This document shows positions 8,673 through 17,174 of a stretch of DNA of 64,000 nucleotides, piece after piece. Below the pieces are notes generated by a model. It did no database searches. It worked only from the letters and a program-made list of their open reading frames with translations, and had not been told where the DNA came from. This DNA is from JBFWVR01 sp050246635 (GTDB lineage Bacteria > Acidobacteriota > Vicinamibacteria > Vicinamibacterales > UBA2999). The number at the start of each line of letters is the position of its first letter. Position 1 is the first letter of the stretch. The stretch is taken from contig JBFWVR010000007.1 in assembly GCA_050246635.1 (NCBI GenBank), positions 124,001 through 188,000 on the forward strand. Direction: 5' to 3'. Both the position numbers and the translations under genes were made by a program.

Positions 8673-10973
8673 CTACTGCACCGGGGCGGCGTGGACGCGG
8701 AACTCGCTCGACAGGGCGGTCAGGTAGAGCGCCCCGAGCGCGCGCTGCGTCGGGTCGGACGTCGCCTGCGTCGCGGCAACGAGCGTCGCGCGCAGGTCCG
8801 TGGACATCTGGCCCTGGAGCAACGTCTGGTTGACGAGCTCGACGAGGGCCGCGGGGTTGTTCGCCTGCGCCTTGAACGGCGCGAGGTCCACCGGGAACAC
8901 GCTCCCGAACTGCCCGCTCAGCAGGCCGTAGATGAAGTTCGCGCGCAGGATGGCCAGCGCCGGCGCGTACAGCGAGAACTCCGGGCCGAACAGGTCGGGA
9001 TGGCCCGGCATGGGCGCCAGCGGTGAGTAGAAGCTGAAGACGCTGGTGGGCGTCAGCACTTCCTGCCCGAGCTGCCGGAAGACGTAGAGGAACTGTCCGG
9101 GATCCCCGACCTGCACGCCGAGGGCGCGCGCGAGGCCCATGATCTCGAGCACGGGATCGACGAGCCGTCCGTCGGTCGGCCCGGTCCCGATCGCCTCGGG
9201 ATCGAGCAGCACCGCCTTCAGCACCGCCGCCAGGTTGCCCCGCACGCCGTTGCCATCGTCGGCGAACACGCCGGCGACGCGCGCGATGTACGCCGGGCTC
9301 GGGTTGCTGGTCACGAGCGACCGGATCAGGCGCGTCGCGACGAACGGCGGCACGTTCGGGTGGCTGAAGATGATGTCGAGGACGTCGTTCATGTCCTTCG
9401 TCACCGTCTGCCCCGCCGGGATCGTGTGCCCGAGGATCGTCTTCGCGCCGGTGTCGTGGTTCTCGGGCCGGGGCTCCATCAGGCCCTCGAAGTACTCGTT
9501 GTTGCGCGAGCGGTATGGCTGGCCGGGCGCGGTCGGGTACGTCCAGCCGCTCAGGGCACGCGCGACCTCACGAATCGTGTTCTGGTCGTAGACGGGGATC
9601 GGGTTCCCCTGCCCGTCCACCGTGAGCGTGCCGTCCTGCTCGAGCTGCCAGATGCCGAGGCTGAAGAGCTGCAGGATCTCGCGGGGGTAGTTCTCGTTCG
9701 GGGCCACCGACGCCGCGCCGCCGACGCTGTTCGCCAGGTCCAGATACTTGCCCATCGTCGGGCTCAGCGTGACCTCGCGAAGCAGCGTGCGGTAGTTGCC
9801 GAAGGCATGCGTCGACAACATGCGGACCCACGGGATCATCTCGTAGCCGTTGACGATCTTGTTCGCCGACACCACGAGGATCTGGCTGAGCGCGAACATC
9901 ATGCGCTGGCGCAACTGGTCGTTCCCGTTGACCATGTTCTGGAACACCTGCGCGCGAATCCCGTTGATGTCGAGCCCGTCGTCCACGGGTGACGCGGCGA
10001 GCTGCATCTGCTGCCACAGCCAGTAGTCGGGCCCCTGCGACTGGAGCGCGGCCATCGACGCCGGGTCGGGACCAAAGGTCGCCTGGCGCAGGAAGAGTTG
10101 CGCGGTCGCCGCGTTCACGGCCGACATCGGTGGCATCGGCTCGTTGAAGACGGGCGCCGGCGACGCGGTGGGGGCCGGCTCACCCGGAGCCGTCGGCGGC
10201 GGCACGTACGGTGGCGGCGCCGGGGCCGGGGGTGGCGGCATCATCGGGTCGGTGGGTTCCGGGTTGTCGACGGGGTCGGGATCCGGTGTCGGCTCGGGAG
10301 CCGGCGGGGGCGGAGGTGGAGGCGGATCCACCATGGTGATCGTGTAGCGCGCGATCTCGGTCCAGCCCTTGTAGATCACGACCGGCACGGACGCGTGGCC
10401 GTCGCAGACCCAGGCCTGGCGCGTGCCGCCGCTCGGCACCTCGGCGCTCTGGATGTACAGCTTGTTGGTCGGCGTCGCGAGCGCCGCGCCAACGGTCAGC
10501 GTGCAACCGGTGCGCGGGGCGGTGTACTCCGTGATCCCCGGCGCGAACGCCGGCGACAGGCCGGGCGCCGTCAACGCCGACAGCGCGGGCGGCGGGGGTG
10601 GCGGTGGAGGCGGCGGGGCGTCGATGGGTGTCACCGTGTAGCGCCCGACCTCGGTCCAGCCCTTGTAGATCACGATGCTGAACGAGGAGCCGCTGCAGGT
10701 CCACGACTGCTTCGTGACGCCGCTCACCGCCTGGCTGTTGGCGATGTACAGCGAATGGGCGGGGTTGGCGAGCGTGGCCGTCACGGCGGCAATGCACGTG
10801 GACGACTTCGGCATCGTGTACTGCGTGATAGCCGGATCGAACTGCGGACTGAGGCCCGCGATTACCAGGTTGCTGAGCGTGCCCTGCTGCGCCAGCGCGC
10901 GCCCGGGCGCCAGGACGAGCGCCAGGAGCACGAGCACGCCGATCGTCCGCGCGATCCACTGTCGAACTGTCAT
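8673..10973 (-). CDS. DUF1800 protein with two cadherin-like beta-sandwich repeats
   Basis: A 766-residue exported protein with a signal peptide (residues 1-28). Two copies of a roughly 80-residue cadherin-like beta-sandwich domain follow; they share LSPxFxPxITxYT and VIYKGWTE. A Pro-rich linker separates these from the DUF1800 domain, which begins near residue 285 (AQLFLRQATFGPDPASM) and contains RMMFALSQILVVS and ENYPREILQLFSLG. The duplicated N-terminal module suggests surface display or carbohydrate/protein contact. It is the upstream member of the DUF1800-DUF1501 pair. Confidence 0.88.
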   Translation of the reverse strand: MTVRQWIARTIGVLVLLALVLAPGRALAQQGTLSNLVIAGLSPQFDPAITQYTMPKSSTCIAAVTATLANPAHSLYIANSQAVSGVTKQSWTCSGSSFSIVIYKGWTEVGRYTVTPIDAPPPPPPPPPPALSALTAPGLSPAFAPGITEYTAPRTGCTLTVGAALATPTNKLYIQSAEVPSGGTRQAWVCDGHASVPVVIYKGWTEIARYTITMVDPPPPPPPPAPEPTPDPDPVDNPEPTDPMMPPPPAPAPPPYVPPPTAPGEPAPTASPAPVFNEPMPPMSAVNAATAQLFLRQATFGPDPASMAALQSQGPDYWLWQQMQLAASPVDDGLDINGIRAQVFQNMVNGNDQLRQRMMFALSQILVVSANKIVNGYEMIPWVRMLSTHAFGNYRTLLREVTLSPTMGKYLDLANSVGGAASVAPNENYPREILQLFSLGIWQLEQDGTLTVDGQGNPIPVYDQNTIREVARALSGWTYPTAPGQPYRSRNNEYFEGLMEPRPENHDTGAKTILGHTIPAGQTVTKDMNDVLDIIFSHPNVPPFVATRLIRSLVTSNPSPAYIARVAGVFADDGNGVRGNLAAVLKAVLLDPEAIGTGPTDGRLVDPVLEIMGLARALGVQVGDPGQFLYVFRQLGQEVLTPTSVFSFYSPLAPMPGHPDLFGPEFSLYAPALAILRANFIYGLLSGQFGSVFPVDLAPFKAQANNPAALVELVNQTLLQGQMSTDLRATLVAATQATSDPTQRALGALYLTALSSEFRVHAAPVQ

Positions 10974-11044
10974 TGCCCTTCGAACCTCCAGGGTCGCGGC
11001 TCTGGATCACCCGCAACCGGAGGGACTGACGGGGGACGGCGCGG

Positions 11045-11054
11045 CGTATTACCA
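11045..11054 (-). promoter_or_regulatory. TGGTAATACG element upstream of the DUF1800 gene
   Basis: On the minus strand this reads TGGTAATACG, about 71 nt before the DUF1800 start codon. The identical 10-mer on the plus strand precedes the anti-sigma gene (12134-12143). The form TG-n-TAATAC resembles an extended -10 element. The shared sequence upstream of both genes flanking the sigma factor suggests a common promoter or operator; this is inference. Confidence 0.35.
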
Positions 11055-11072
11055 TGGCGCCTCACAGCGCCC

Positions 11073-12128
11073 ATGTCGTCCCTCGCACCATCCACCGGCG
11101 GGTACACGGGTGACCAGCGACTGGCGCCGTTCCTGCTCGCGGACAGCGATGGCGCCGCCGAGTCCGCGCTGGCCGACCTGCTGGGGGGCGACATCGCGCA
11201 GCTCGTGCGCGACGTGGTACGCCGCGCCCTCGGCGGCTCCCGGTCCGGGGCCCCCCACATCGACGACGTGGTCGCCGACGTGCGGCTGCGGCTGATCCGG
11301 CGCCTGCGCCTGCTCCGGGCCGATGTCGCGGCCTACGACCCGATCGAGAACTTCGCCGCCTACGTGCGCACGGTCGCCGGCAACACCTGCGACGCGTTCT
11401 TCCGCCAGGCGTTCCCGAACCGCGCCCGCTTCCGCAACCGCGTGCGCTACGCCCTGACGCACCACCCACGCACCGCGCTGGAAGAGGCCGGCGAGCGTCG
11501 TCTCTGCGTGACACAGCGGCCGGTGCGGACCGCGCCGACGGCCGGCGCGACGGCCGCCTTCCTCGCGGAGCCCGGGACGTTCCTCGAGCGGCATGGCATC
11601 GCGCCCGCCCAGCCCCTGCCCGCGTTGATCGACGACCTGCTGGCGGTGCTCGACACCCCGGTGGAGCTCGACCGCTTCGTCGATGCGCTGGCGGGCCCGC
11701 TCGGCGTCGAGGACCAGGACCCGGCACCGGTCGCGGCCGGACCAGGCACGCGGGGCGAGGCGGCCACCCTGCGTGATCCGGCGGCCGACCCCGGGCAGGT
11801 GCTCGAGGCGCGCGAGGCGCTCGGCCGGACGTGGGCGGAGATCGTGGAGCTGCTGCCACGCCAACGCGCCGCGCTGCTGCTGAACCTCCGGGACGGGGAG
11901 GGTGCCGCCGTCGTGCACCTGCTCCCGGCGACCGGCGTGGCATCGATGGGCGATCTCGCCGACGCCCTCGGGCTCACGCGCGAGGCCCTCGAACGGCTCT
12001 GGCCGGATCTCCCGCTGGACGACCTGGCGATCGCCGGCCGCATGGGAATCACCCGACAGCAGGTCATCAACCTCCGGAAGTCCGCCCGCGCGAGGCTCGC
12101 GCGACGCCTGCGGCGGCCGGAGGCATGA
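11073..12128 (+). CDS. Atypical sigma-70 family (ECF-like) RNA polymerase sigma factor
   Basis: A 351-residue protein. Its N-terminal third resembles sigma region 2 (VADVRLRLIRRLRLLR, then ENFAAYVRTVAGNTCDAFFRQ). Its C-terminus resembles a region 4 helix-turn-helix (LAIAGRMGITRQQVINLRKSARARL). Between them are about 190 residues without clear similarity, far more than the short linker of normal ECF factors. The ATG at 11073 is chosen because upstream sequence in frame is low-complexity shadow of the DUF1800 gene. The next gene, 54 nt downstream, is a zinc-finger anti-sigma candidate, which supports the call. Confidence 0.65.
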   Translation: MSSLAPSTGGYTGDQRLAPFLLADSDGAAESALADLLGGDIAQLVRDVVRRALGGSRSGAPHIDDVVADVRLRLIRRLRLLRADVAAYDPIENFAAYVRTVAGNTCDAFFRQAFPNRARFRNRVRYALTHHPRTALEEAGERRLCVTQRPVRTAPTAGATAAFLAEPGTFLERHGIAPAQPLPALIDDLLAVLDTPVELDRFVDALAGPLGVEDQDPAPVAAGPGTRGEAATLRDPAADPGQVLEAREALGRTWAEIVELLPRQRAALLLNLRDGEGAAVVHLLPATGVASMGDLADALGLTREALERLWPDLPLDDLAIAGRMGITRQQVINLRKSARARLARRLRRPEA

Positions 12129-12133
12129 CAACG

Positions 12134-12143
12134 TGGTAATACG
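12134..12143 (+). promoter_or_regulatory. TGGTAATACG element upstream of the anti-sigma gene
   Basis: Second copy of TGGTAATACG, 39 nt before the GTG start of the anti-sigma gene and in the gap after the sigma factor stop. It is a perfect inverted repeat of 11045-11054, so the two flank the sigma gene and point outwards. Possible sigma-dependent promoter element. Confidence 0.35.
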
Positions 12144-12182
12144 ACGGGCAGCTGCCCATCAGATTCCGCAGAAGGACTTCGC

Positions 12183-13259
12183 GTGAGCACGCACCACGAC
12201 GACGCGACGGCACGCGCGGCCGCGGCCCTGGACAGGGCGCTGGACGCGGCAGACGAACTCGACCATCCGGGGTACGAGGCGCTCGAGGCGTGGGTGGACG
12301 ACCGTCTCGAGGCCGTCGAGCGTGAGATTGTGGAAAGCCACGTGCAGGCCTGTGCCGCCTGCGCCGAGGACGCTGCCGATCTGCGGCAGGTGCGGGCCGA
12401 CATCCGGTGGGGCGGCCAGGGGCCGGCGCAGGGCGACGTCCGGTGGGGACCTGCCTCCCCCAAGGCGCCAGCCCGGTGGCGTATGGTCGCGGCGATTGCC
12501 GGGATCGCGGCGGCGCTCGTCCTGGCGGTGGTGCTCATGCGGGACGGGCGAAATGCGATGCCGGACACCGCGGCGGTGACGGCACCTGCGCCGCCTCCCG
12601 CGCCGGCCGGTCCAGGAGCGGCGGACACCTCCGAACCGCCGTTGCCGGTCCTGCCGTTGTCGCCGGAAGATCGCGCGTTCGTGGCGTCCGTGCTGGAGCG
12701 GCGAACGCTCGAGGTGCCAGACGAGGTGCGTGCGCTCGGTGGCGCACGGGGGACGCTGCTCGGCGCTGGCGACCTGGCCGCGCCAGCCGAGCCCATGACG
12801 CCGGCGGGCACCGCCGTGCAGTCCACGACACCGATTTTCTCGTGGCGCGCGGTACCCGGCGCCACCGCCTACACGGTGACGATCGTCAACGAGGACTTCG
12901 AGGTCGTGGCGGACAGTGGCCCGGTCAGCGGCACGAGCTGGCAGCCGGCCAGGCCCCTGCCCCGCGGCGTCGACCTGACGTGGCAGGTTGCCGCGCAACT
13001 GCCTGGACGCCAGGTCATCGCGCCCGCGCCGCCCGAGCCGGAGGCCCGCTTCGTGGTGCTCGACCGGGCGACGGCCGACGCGCTGGACGCCGCGCTCGCA
13101 CAGCTGGACGACCCGCTGGCCCGCGGCGTGCTGCTCGCGAGGGCTGGCGTGCTGGACGAGGCGCGGACGTCGTTGCAGCTGGCCGCCGAGGGGCCCGTCA
13201 CGGCCGCCACGGCCCGCGCGCTGCTGGCGGATCTCGCGGAGAAGCAGGGCCACCGCTGA
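12183..13259 (+). CDS. Zinc-finger anti-sigma factor-like membrane protein
   Basis: A 358-residue protein. An N-terminal zf-HC2-type motif ESHVQACAAC (H-x3-C-x2-C) is followed by one membrane segment (VAAIAGIAAALVLAVVLM, near residues 102-119). A large extracytoplasmic part then includes a fibronectin-like stretch (PIFSWRAVPGATAYTVTI). Anti-sigma factors of this type hold their sigma factor at the membrane until a signal arrives. The GTG start is preceded by AGAAGGA at good spacing. It lies 54 nt after the sigma gene, so the pair is probably one operon. Confidence 0.75.
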   Translation: MSTHHDDATARAAAALDRALDAADELDHPGYEALEAWVDDRLEAVEREIVESHVQACAACAEDAADLRQVRADIRWGGQGPAQGDVRWGPASPKAPARWRMVAAIAGIAAALVLAVVLMRDGRNAMPDTAAVTAPAPPPAPAGPGAADTSEPPLPVLPLSPEDRAFVASVLERRTLEVPDEVRALGGARGTLLGAGDLAAPAEPMTPAGTAVQSTTPIFSWRAVPGATAYTVTIVNEDFEVVADSGPVSGTSWQPARPLPRGVDLTWQVAAQLPGRQVIAPAPPEPEARFVVLDRATADALDAALAQLDDPLARGVLLARAGVLDEARTSLQLAAEGPVTAATARALLADLAEKQGHR

Positions 13260-13264
13260 GTTCG

Positions 13265-13412
13265 GGGGAATGGGGACAGTCCTGGACAGTCCCCATTTCG
13301 TGGAACTCACGCGGGCGAACGGGGGAAAGTCCCCATTCCCCGAACTCACGCGGGCGAAAAGGGGACTGTCCTCATTTCGGTTCGCGACCCAGCCGAAATG
13401 GGGACTGTCCCC
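13265..13412. repeat. Cluster of REP-like palindromes, GGGGACWGTCCCC family
   Basis: Four full or degenerate palindromes of the GAAATGGGGACAGTCCCCATTTC type in the gap between the anti-sigma gene and PEP carboxylase. Two of them are followed by the same 17-bp spacer (GAACTCACGCGGGCGAA at 13303-13319 and 13342-13358), so a palindrome-plus-spacer unit appears to have been duplicated in place. A short 9-nt-like array (AATCACCAATCGGCAATC and onward) follows at 13426-13461. The region holds no gene. Confidence 0.85.
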
Positions 13413-13479
13413 CTTTCGTCATCCCTCCAATCACCAATCGGCAATCTTCAATCTGAAATCGGTCGAGTATCGTGGAGGA

Positions 13480-16131
13480 ATGGCCGCCGATCCCCACAAG
13501 CCCCTCCGCGACGACGTGCGCCTGCTCGGCAGCCTGCTGGGACAGACGCTGCAGGAACGCGAGGGCGAGGATCTGTACCAGACCGTCGAGCGCGTGCGGG
13601 CCTTGTCCAAGGCCGCCCACGCCGACGCGCCGGCCGCCTTCGACACGCTGGCCGCCGAGCTCTCGGAGCTCTCCGTGGACGCCGCCCTGCCGGTCGCGCG
13701 GGCGTTCGCGCACTTCCTGAACCTCGCCAACATCGCGGAACAGCACCATCGCGTGCGACGCCGCCGCGCGTACCGTCGCGACCCGGCGTCACCGCCGCAA
13801 CGTGGTTCGTGCGAGGAAGCGTTCGCGCGGCTCACCGCGGGCGGCATCGCGCCGGCGGCGGTGCACGAGGCCGTGCGGGCGCTCTCGATCGAGCTCGTCC
13901 TGACGGCGCACCCGACCGAGGTGTCGCGCCGCACGCAGGTCGAGAAGTACAACCGCATCGCGTCCCTGCTCGACCGCCGCGACCGCGCAGACCTGACCCC
14001 CGGCCAGCAGGACGCCGTCGTCGCGGCCCTGAAGCGCGAGATCATGACGGCGTGGGGCACCGATGACGTCCGTCGACACCGGCCGACGCCGCTGGACGAG
14101 GTGCGCAGCGGGCTCGTCGTGTTCGAGAAGAGCCTGTGGGATGCGGTGCCGCGCTTTCTCCAGGGCCTCGATCGCGCGCTCCGGTCCGCCACGGGCCAGG
14201 GGCTCGCCGTCGACGGGACGCCCGTCCGCTTCGGGTCGTGGATTGGCGGCGACCGGGACGGCAATCCCAACGTGACGCCGGAGGTGACCCGCCGCGCCTG
14301 CCTGCTTTCGCGCTGGGTGGCCGCGGATCTCTACCATGCCGAAATCGAGGCGCTGCGAGGCGAGTTGTCGGTGACGGAGGCCAGCCCCGCGCTCCGGGCG
14401 GCGGTCGGCGATGCCCGGGAACCCTACCGGGAACTCCTCCGCGGCGTACGCACGCGCCTGGCCGCCACGCGAGCATGGCTCGAACGATCCCTCGAGGGCG
14501 AGGAGTCGGCGCCCGACGACGTGTACCTCGACGCGGCCGATCTCGACGAGCCCCTCGCGCTCTGCTACGACTCGCTGCTGGAGACGAGCCAGGGGCTGAT
14601 CGCCGAAGGCCGCCTGACGGACATCCGTCGCCGGATTGCGGTGTTCGGCCTCACGCTGGCGCGGCTCGACATCCGGCAGGACGCGGCGCGGCACACCGAG
14701 GCGTTGTCGGCGATCACCGGGTCGCTCGGGCTGGGCCGCTACGCCGACTGGGACGAGGACACGCGGATCGGCTTCCTCACCGACGAGCTCACCAGCCGCC
14801 GCCCGCTCATCCCGGAGGATCTCGACGCCGGCGACACCGTGCGCGACACGCTGGACACCTTCCGCATGCTCGCGCGCATCCCACGCGCCTCGCTCGGCGC
14901 CTACGTGATCACGATGGCCAGCCGCGCCTCCGACGTCCTGGCGGTCGAGCTCCTCCAGAAGGCCTGCGGGGTCACGCGACCACTGCGGACGGTGCCGCTG
15001 TTCGAGACGTCGCGTGATCTCGAGCATGCGGGTGCCATCCTCGACACCCTCCTGCCCATTCCGTGGTACCGCGACCGGATCGGCGGCCATCAGGAAGTGA
15101 TGGTCGGGTACTCCGATTCGGCCAAGGACGTGGGCCGCTTCGCCGCCGGGTGGGATCTCTACCGCGCCCAGCAGGCCATCGTCTCGGCCTGCCGGCGCCA
15201 CGGCGTGCGCGTCACGCTCTTCCATGGACGCGGCGGCAGTGTCGGGCGCGGCGGCGGCCCGACACACCTCGCGATCATGTCGCAGCCGGCCGGCTCCATC
15301 GATGGCACGCTGCGCGTCACCGAGCAGGGCGAGATGCTGCAGGCCCTCTTCGGGTTGCCCGACATCGCGCTCCGCACGCTCGAGGTGTACACGAGCGGCA
15401 CGCTCGAGGCGTGGCTCGCCCCCGTGCCACCGGCGAAGCCCGAGTGGCGCGCCTGCATGGACCGCCTCAGGGACGCCGCCCGCGACGGCTATCGCGCCAT
15501 CGTCTACGACAACCCGCGGTTCGTGGAGTACTTCCATCATGCGACGCCGCAGGCCGAGCTCGGCGGCCTGAACATCGGCAGTCGCCCGGCACGCCGGACG
15601 GGTGCGGCGCCGGGGTCTGGTGTCACGACCCTGCGGGCAATCCCGTGGCAGTTCGCCTGGACCCAGACGCGGCTCATGCTGGCCGCCTGGCTCGGCGTCG
15701 AGGATGCGCTCGACGAGGCCTTCGCGCGCGGCGACCGCGACCTCGTGCGCGAGATGTACCGCGAGTGGCCGCACTTCCGCAGCGCGCTCGACCTGCTGGC
15801 CATGGTCCTGGCCAAGTCCGACGCGCGGATTGCCGCCGAGTACGACCGGCGGCTCGTCCCGCCGGATCTCCAGCCCATCGGGGCGGATCTGCGGGCGCGG
15901 CTCGCGCGCGCCATCACGCGGGTCGCGGAGGTGATCGATCATGAGGACCTGCTCACCTCGAACCCCGTCCTGCGGCGCTCGATCGACGTGCGCAATCCCT
16001 ATGTCGACCCGATCAACCTCGTCCAGATCGAATTGCTGCGCCGCGAGCGCCGCGAGGACGACCCCCGCGTGAACGCTGCGCTGCTCGTCACCGTGAACGG
16101 CGTGGCGGCCGGCATGCGGAACACGGGGTAA
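13480..16131 (+). CDS. ppc: Phosphoenolpyruvate carboxylase
   Basis: Carboxylates PEP with bicarbonate to oxaloacetate, refilling the TCA cycle. The 883-residue length equals the common bacterial enzyme. All signature regions are present: catalytic His144 in VLTAHPTEVSRRT, GSWIGGDRDGNPNVT, GYSDSAKDVGRFAAGW, the PEP-binding LFHGRGGSVGRGGGPTH, and the C-terminal MRNTG. The ATG at 13480 is fixed by the N-terminal LRDDVRLLG block. GGAGG sits only 1 nt upstream, which is unusually close. The surrounding genes give no operon partner. Confidence 0.97.
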   Translation: MAADPHKPLRDDVRLLGSLLGQTLQEREGEDLYQTVERVRALSKAAHADAPAAFDTLAAELSELSVDAALPVARAFAHFLNLANIAEQHHRVRRRRAYRRDPASPPQRGSCEEAFARLTAGGIAPAAVHEAVRALSIELVLTAHPTEVSRRTQVEKYNRIASLLDRRDRADLTPGQQDAVVAALKREIMTAWGTDDVRRHRPTPLDEVRSGLVVFEKSLWDAVPRFLQGLDRALRSATGQGLAVDGTPVRFGSWIGGDRDGNPNVTPEVTRRACLLSRWVAADLYHAEIEALRGELSVTEASPALRAAVGDAREPYRELLRGVRTRLAATRAWLERSLEGEESAPDDVYLDAADLDEPLALCYDSLLETSQGLIAEGRLTDIRRRIAVFGLTLARLDIRQDAARHTEALSAITGSLGLGRYADWDEDTRIGFLTDELTSRRPLIPEDLDAGDTVRDTLDTFRMLARIPRASLGAYVITMASRASDVLAVELLQKACGVTRPLRTVPLFETSRDLEHAGAILDTLLPIPWYRDRIGGHQEVMVGYSDSAKDVGRFAAGWDLYRAQQAIVSACRRHGVRVTLFHGRGGSVGRGGGPTHLAIMSQPAGSIDGTLRVTEQGEMLQALFGLPDIALRTLEVYTSGTLEAWLAPVPPAKPEWRACMDRLRDAARDGYRAIVYDNPRFVEYFHHATPQAELGGLNIGSRPARRTGAAPGSGVTTLRAIPWQFAWTQTRLMLAAWLGVEDALDEAFARGDRDLVREMYREWPHFRSALDLLAMVLAKSDARIAAEYDRRLVPPDLQPIGADLRARLARAITRVAEVIDHEDLLTSNPVLRRSIDVRNPYVDPINLVQIELLRRERREDDPRVNAALLVTVNGVAAGMRNTG

Positions 16132-16179
16132 CGTAGCTCCGTGCTCCGCGGTTCGCCCGGCGCCCGCAACCCCCACGCC

Positions 16180-16983
16180 ATGCCATTCCGCCGACGTGCC
16201 CCCGATCGCCGCGTGGCTGCCGTCGCGCTGTTGTTGTGCCTGGCGGGAGCCGTGCTCCACGCGGCGGATCTGCAACCGCACACGTTGCGCGCGTTCGAGC
16301 AGTACCGGGACGCGGCGACCGAGGCGTTCCTCGCGCGCGTGCCCACGGGCGTGCGCGCCTTTCCGGCCGGCGCCGCCGACACCGTCGTGGTCGGTCCGGC
16401 CGCCGAGGACGGCATCATCGGCATCGAGGACGGCCTCATCCACCACTGGCGTGCGCGTGGCGTCGTGCGTGGCGTGCGCCTCCAGGACGTGCTGGCGGTC
16501 TCGAAGGACTACGACGGATACAGCCGCATCTACAAGCCCGTCACCAGGTCGGAGCTTCTCGAGCACGCCGGCGACACCTACACGGTGCTGGTGCGCCTGC
16601 GCGAGTCCGGCGGGGGCGTGAACGCGGTGCTCGACGTGCGGTCGACCGTGCAGTACACGACCGTGTCGCCCACGGTCGTGTACGCGCTCACCCACTCCGA
16701 CGAGATCAGGCAGGTCGTCGACGCGGGCGCGCCGGACGAGCGGCGCCTGGCCGCCGGCCATGACAGTGGCTATCTCTGGCGCGCCAGCGCCTTCACGCGG
16801 TTCGTGCAGGTGGGCAACGACGTGTACGTCGAGATGGAGACACTCGGCCTGAGCCGGGGTTTTCCGCCGCTCCTCGGCTGGATCATCGAGCCCATCGCCA
16901 GACGCCTGGGACGACGCAGCGTGGAGGAGTCGCTGCGCGAGTTCGCGGTGGCCATTCACGAACAGGCGAAGGCGGCTCCCTGA
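16180..16983 (+). CDS. Exported START/SRPBCC-like protein of unknown function
   Basis: About 267 residues from the ATG at 16180, which gives a signal peptide (RRVAAVALLLCLAGAVLHA); a GTG at 16141 in frame is a weaker alternative. The core resembles a START/SRPBCC ligand-binding fold: KDYDGYSRIYKPVTRSELLE, repeated beta strands (TYTVLVRLRES, VNAVLDVRSTVQY), and a long C-terminal helix (RRSVEESLREFAVAI). Such proteins bind hydrophobic ligands. Function is not known; the call rests on fold-like pattern only. Confidence 0.6.
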   Translation: MPFRRRAPDRRVAAVALLLCLAGAVLHAADLQPHTLRAFEQYRDAATEAFLARVPTGVRAFPAGAADTVVVGPAAEDGIIGIEDGLIHHWRARGVVRGVRLQDVLAVSKDYDGYSRIYKPVTRSELLEHAGDTYTVLVRLRESGGGVNAVLDVRSTVQYTTVSPTVVYALTHSDEIRQVVDAGAPDERRLAAGHDSGYLWRASAFTRFVQVGNDVYVEMETLGLSRGFPPLLGWIIEPIARRLGRRSVEESLREFAVAIHEQAKAAP

Positions 16984-16995
16984 CCAGGAGCGCCC

Positions 16996-17067
16996 GGGCG
17001 ACAGCCGCGCCAGGTTGAGACGAACGGTCCGGCTTGGACCGGGTGTCGCCCGCACGGGGTTCGTCTC
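16996..17067. other. Structured intergenic element with two interleaved stems
   Basis: In the 191-nt gap before the BrkB-like gene, GGGCGACA (16996-17003) can pair with TGTCGCCC (17044-17051). GAGACGAAC (17017-17025) can pair with GTTCGTCTC (17059-17067). The two stems overlap in order, so they would form a pseudoknot or alternative states; a small hairpin GGTCC-GGCTT-GGACC lies inside. It may be part of the BrkB leader RNA. No known riboswitch class is recognised. Confidence 0.35.
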
Positions 17068-17174
17068 CTGCCCAGATTGGGCGGTACTCGCCACACGCGG
17101 ATCCCGGATGCGCCGCCAGACGGGCCCCCAGCCCGGCCGTGTCGTGGCACGCGCGTTGCTCCCCATCCCTGGTC

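Noticed and set aside
13789..17166. A 1125-codon minus-strand frame opposite PEP carboxylase
   Set aside because: Antisense shadow of ppc and its neighbour; composition is typical of shadow frames and ppc is unmistakable.
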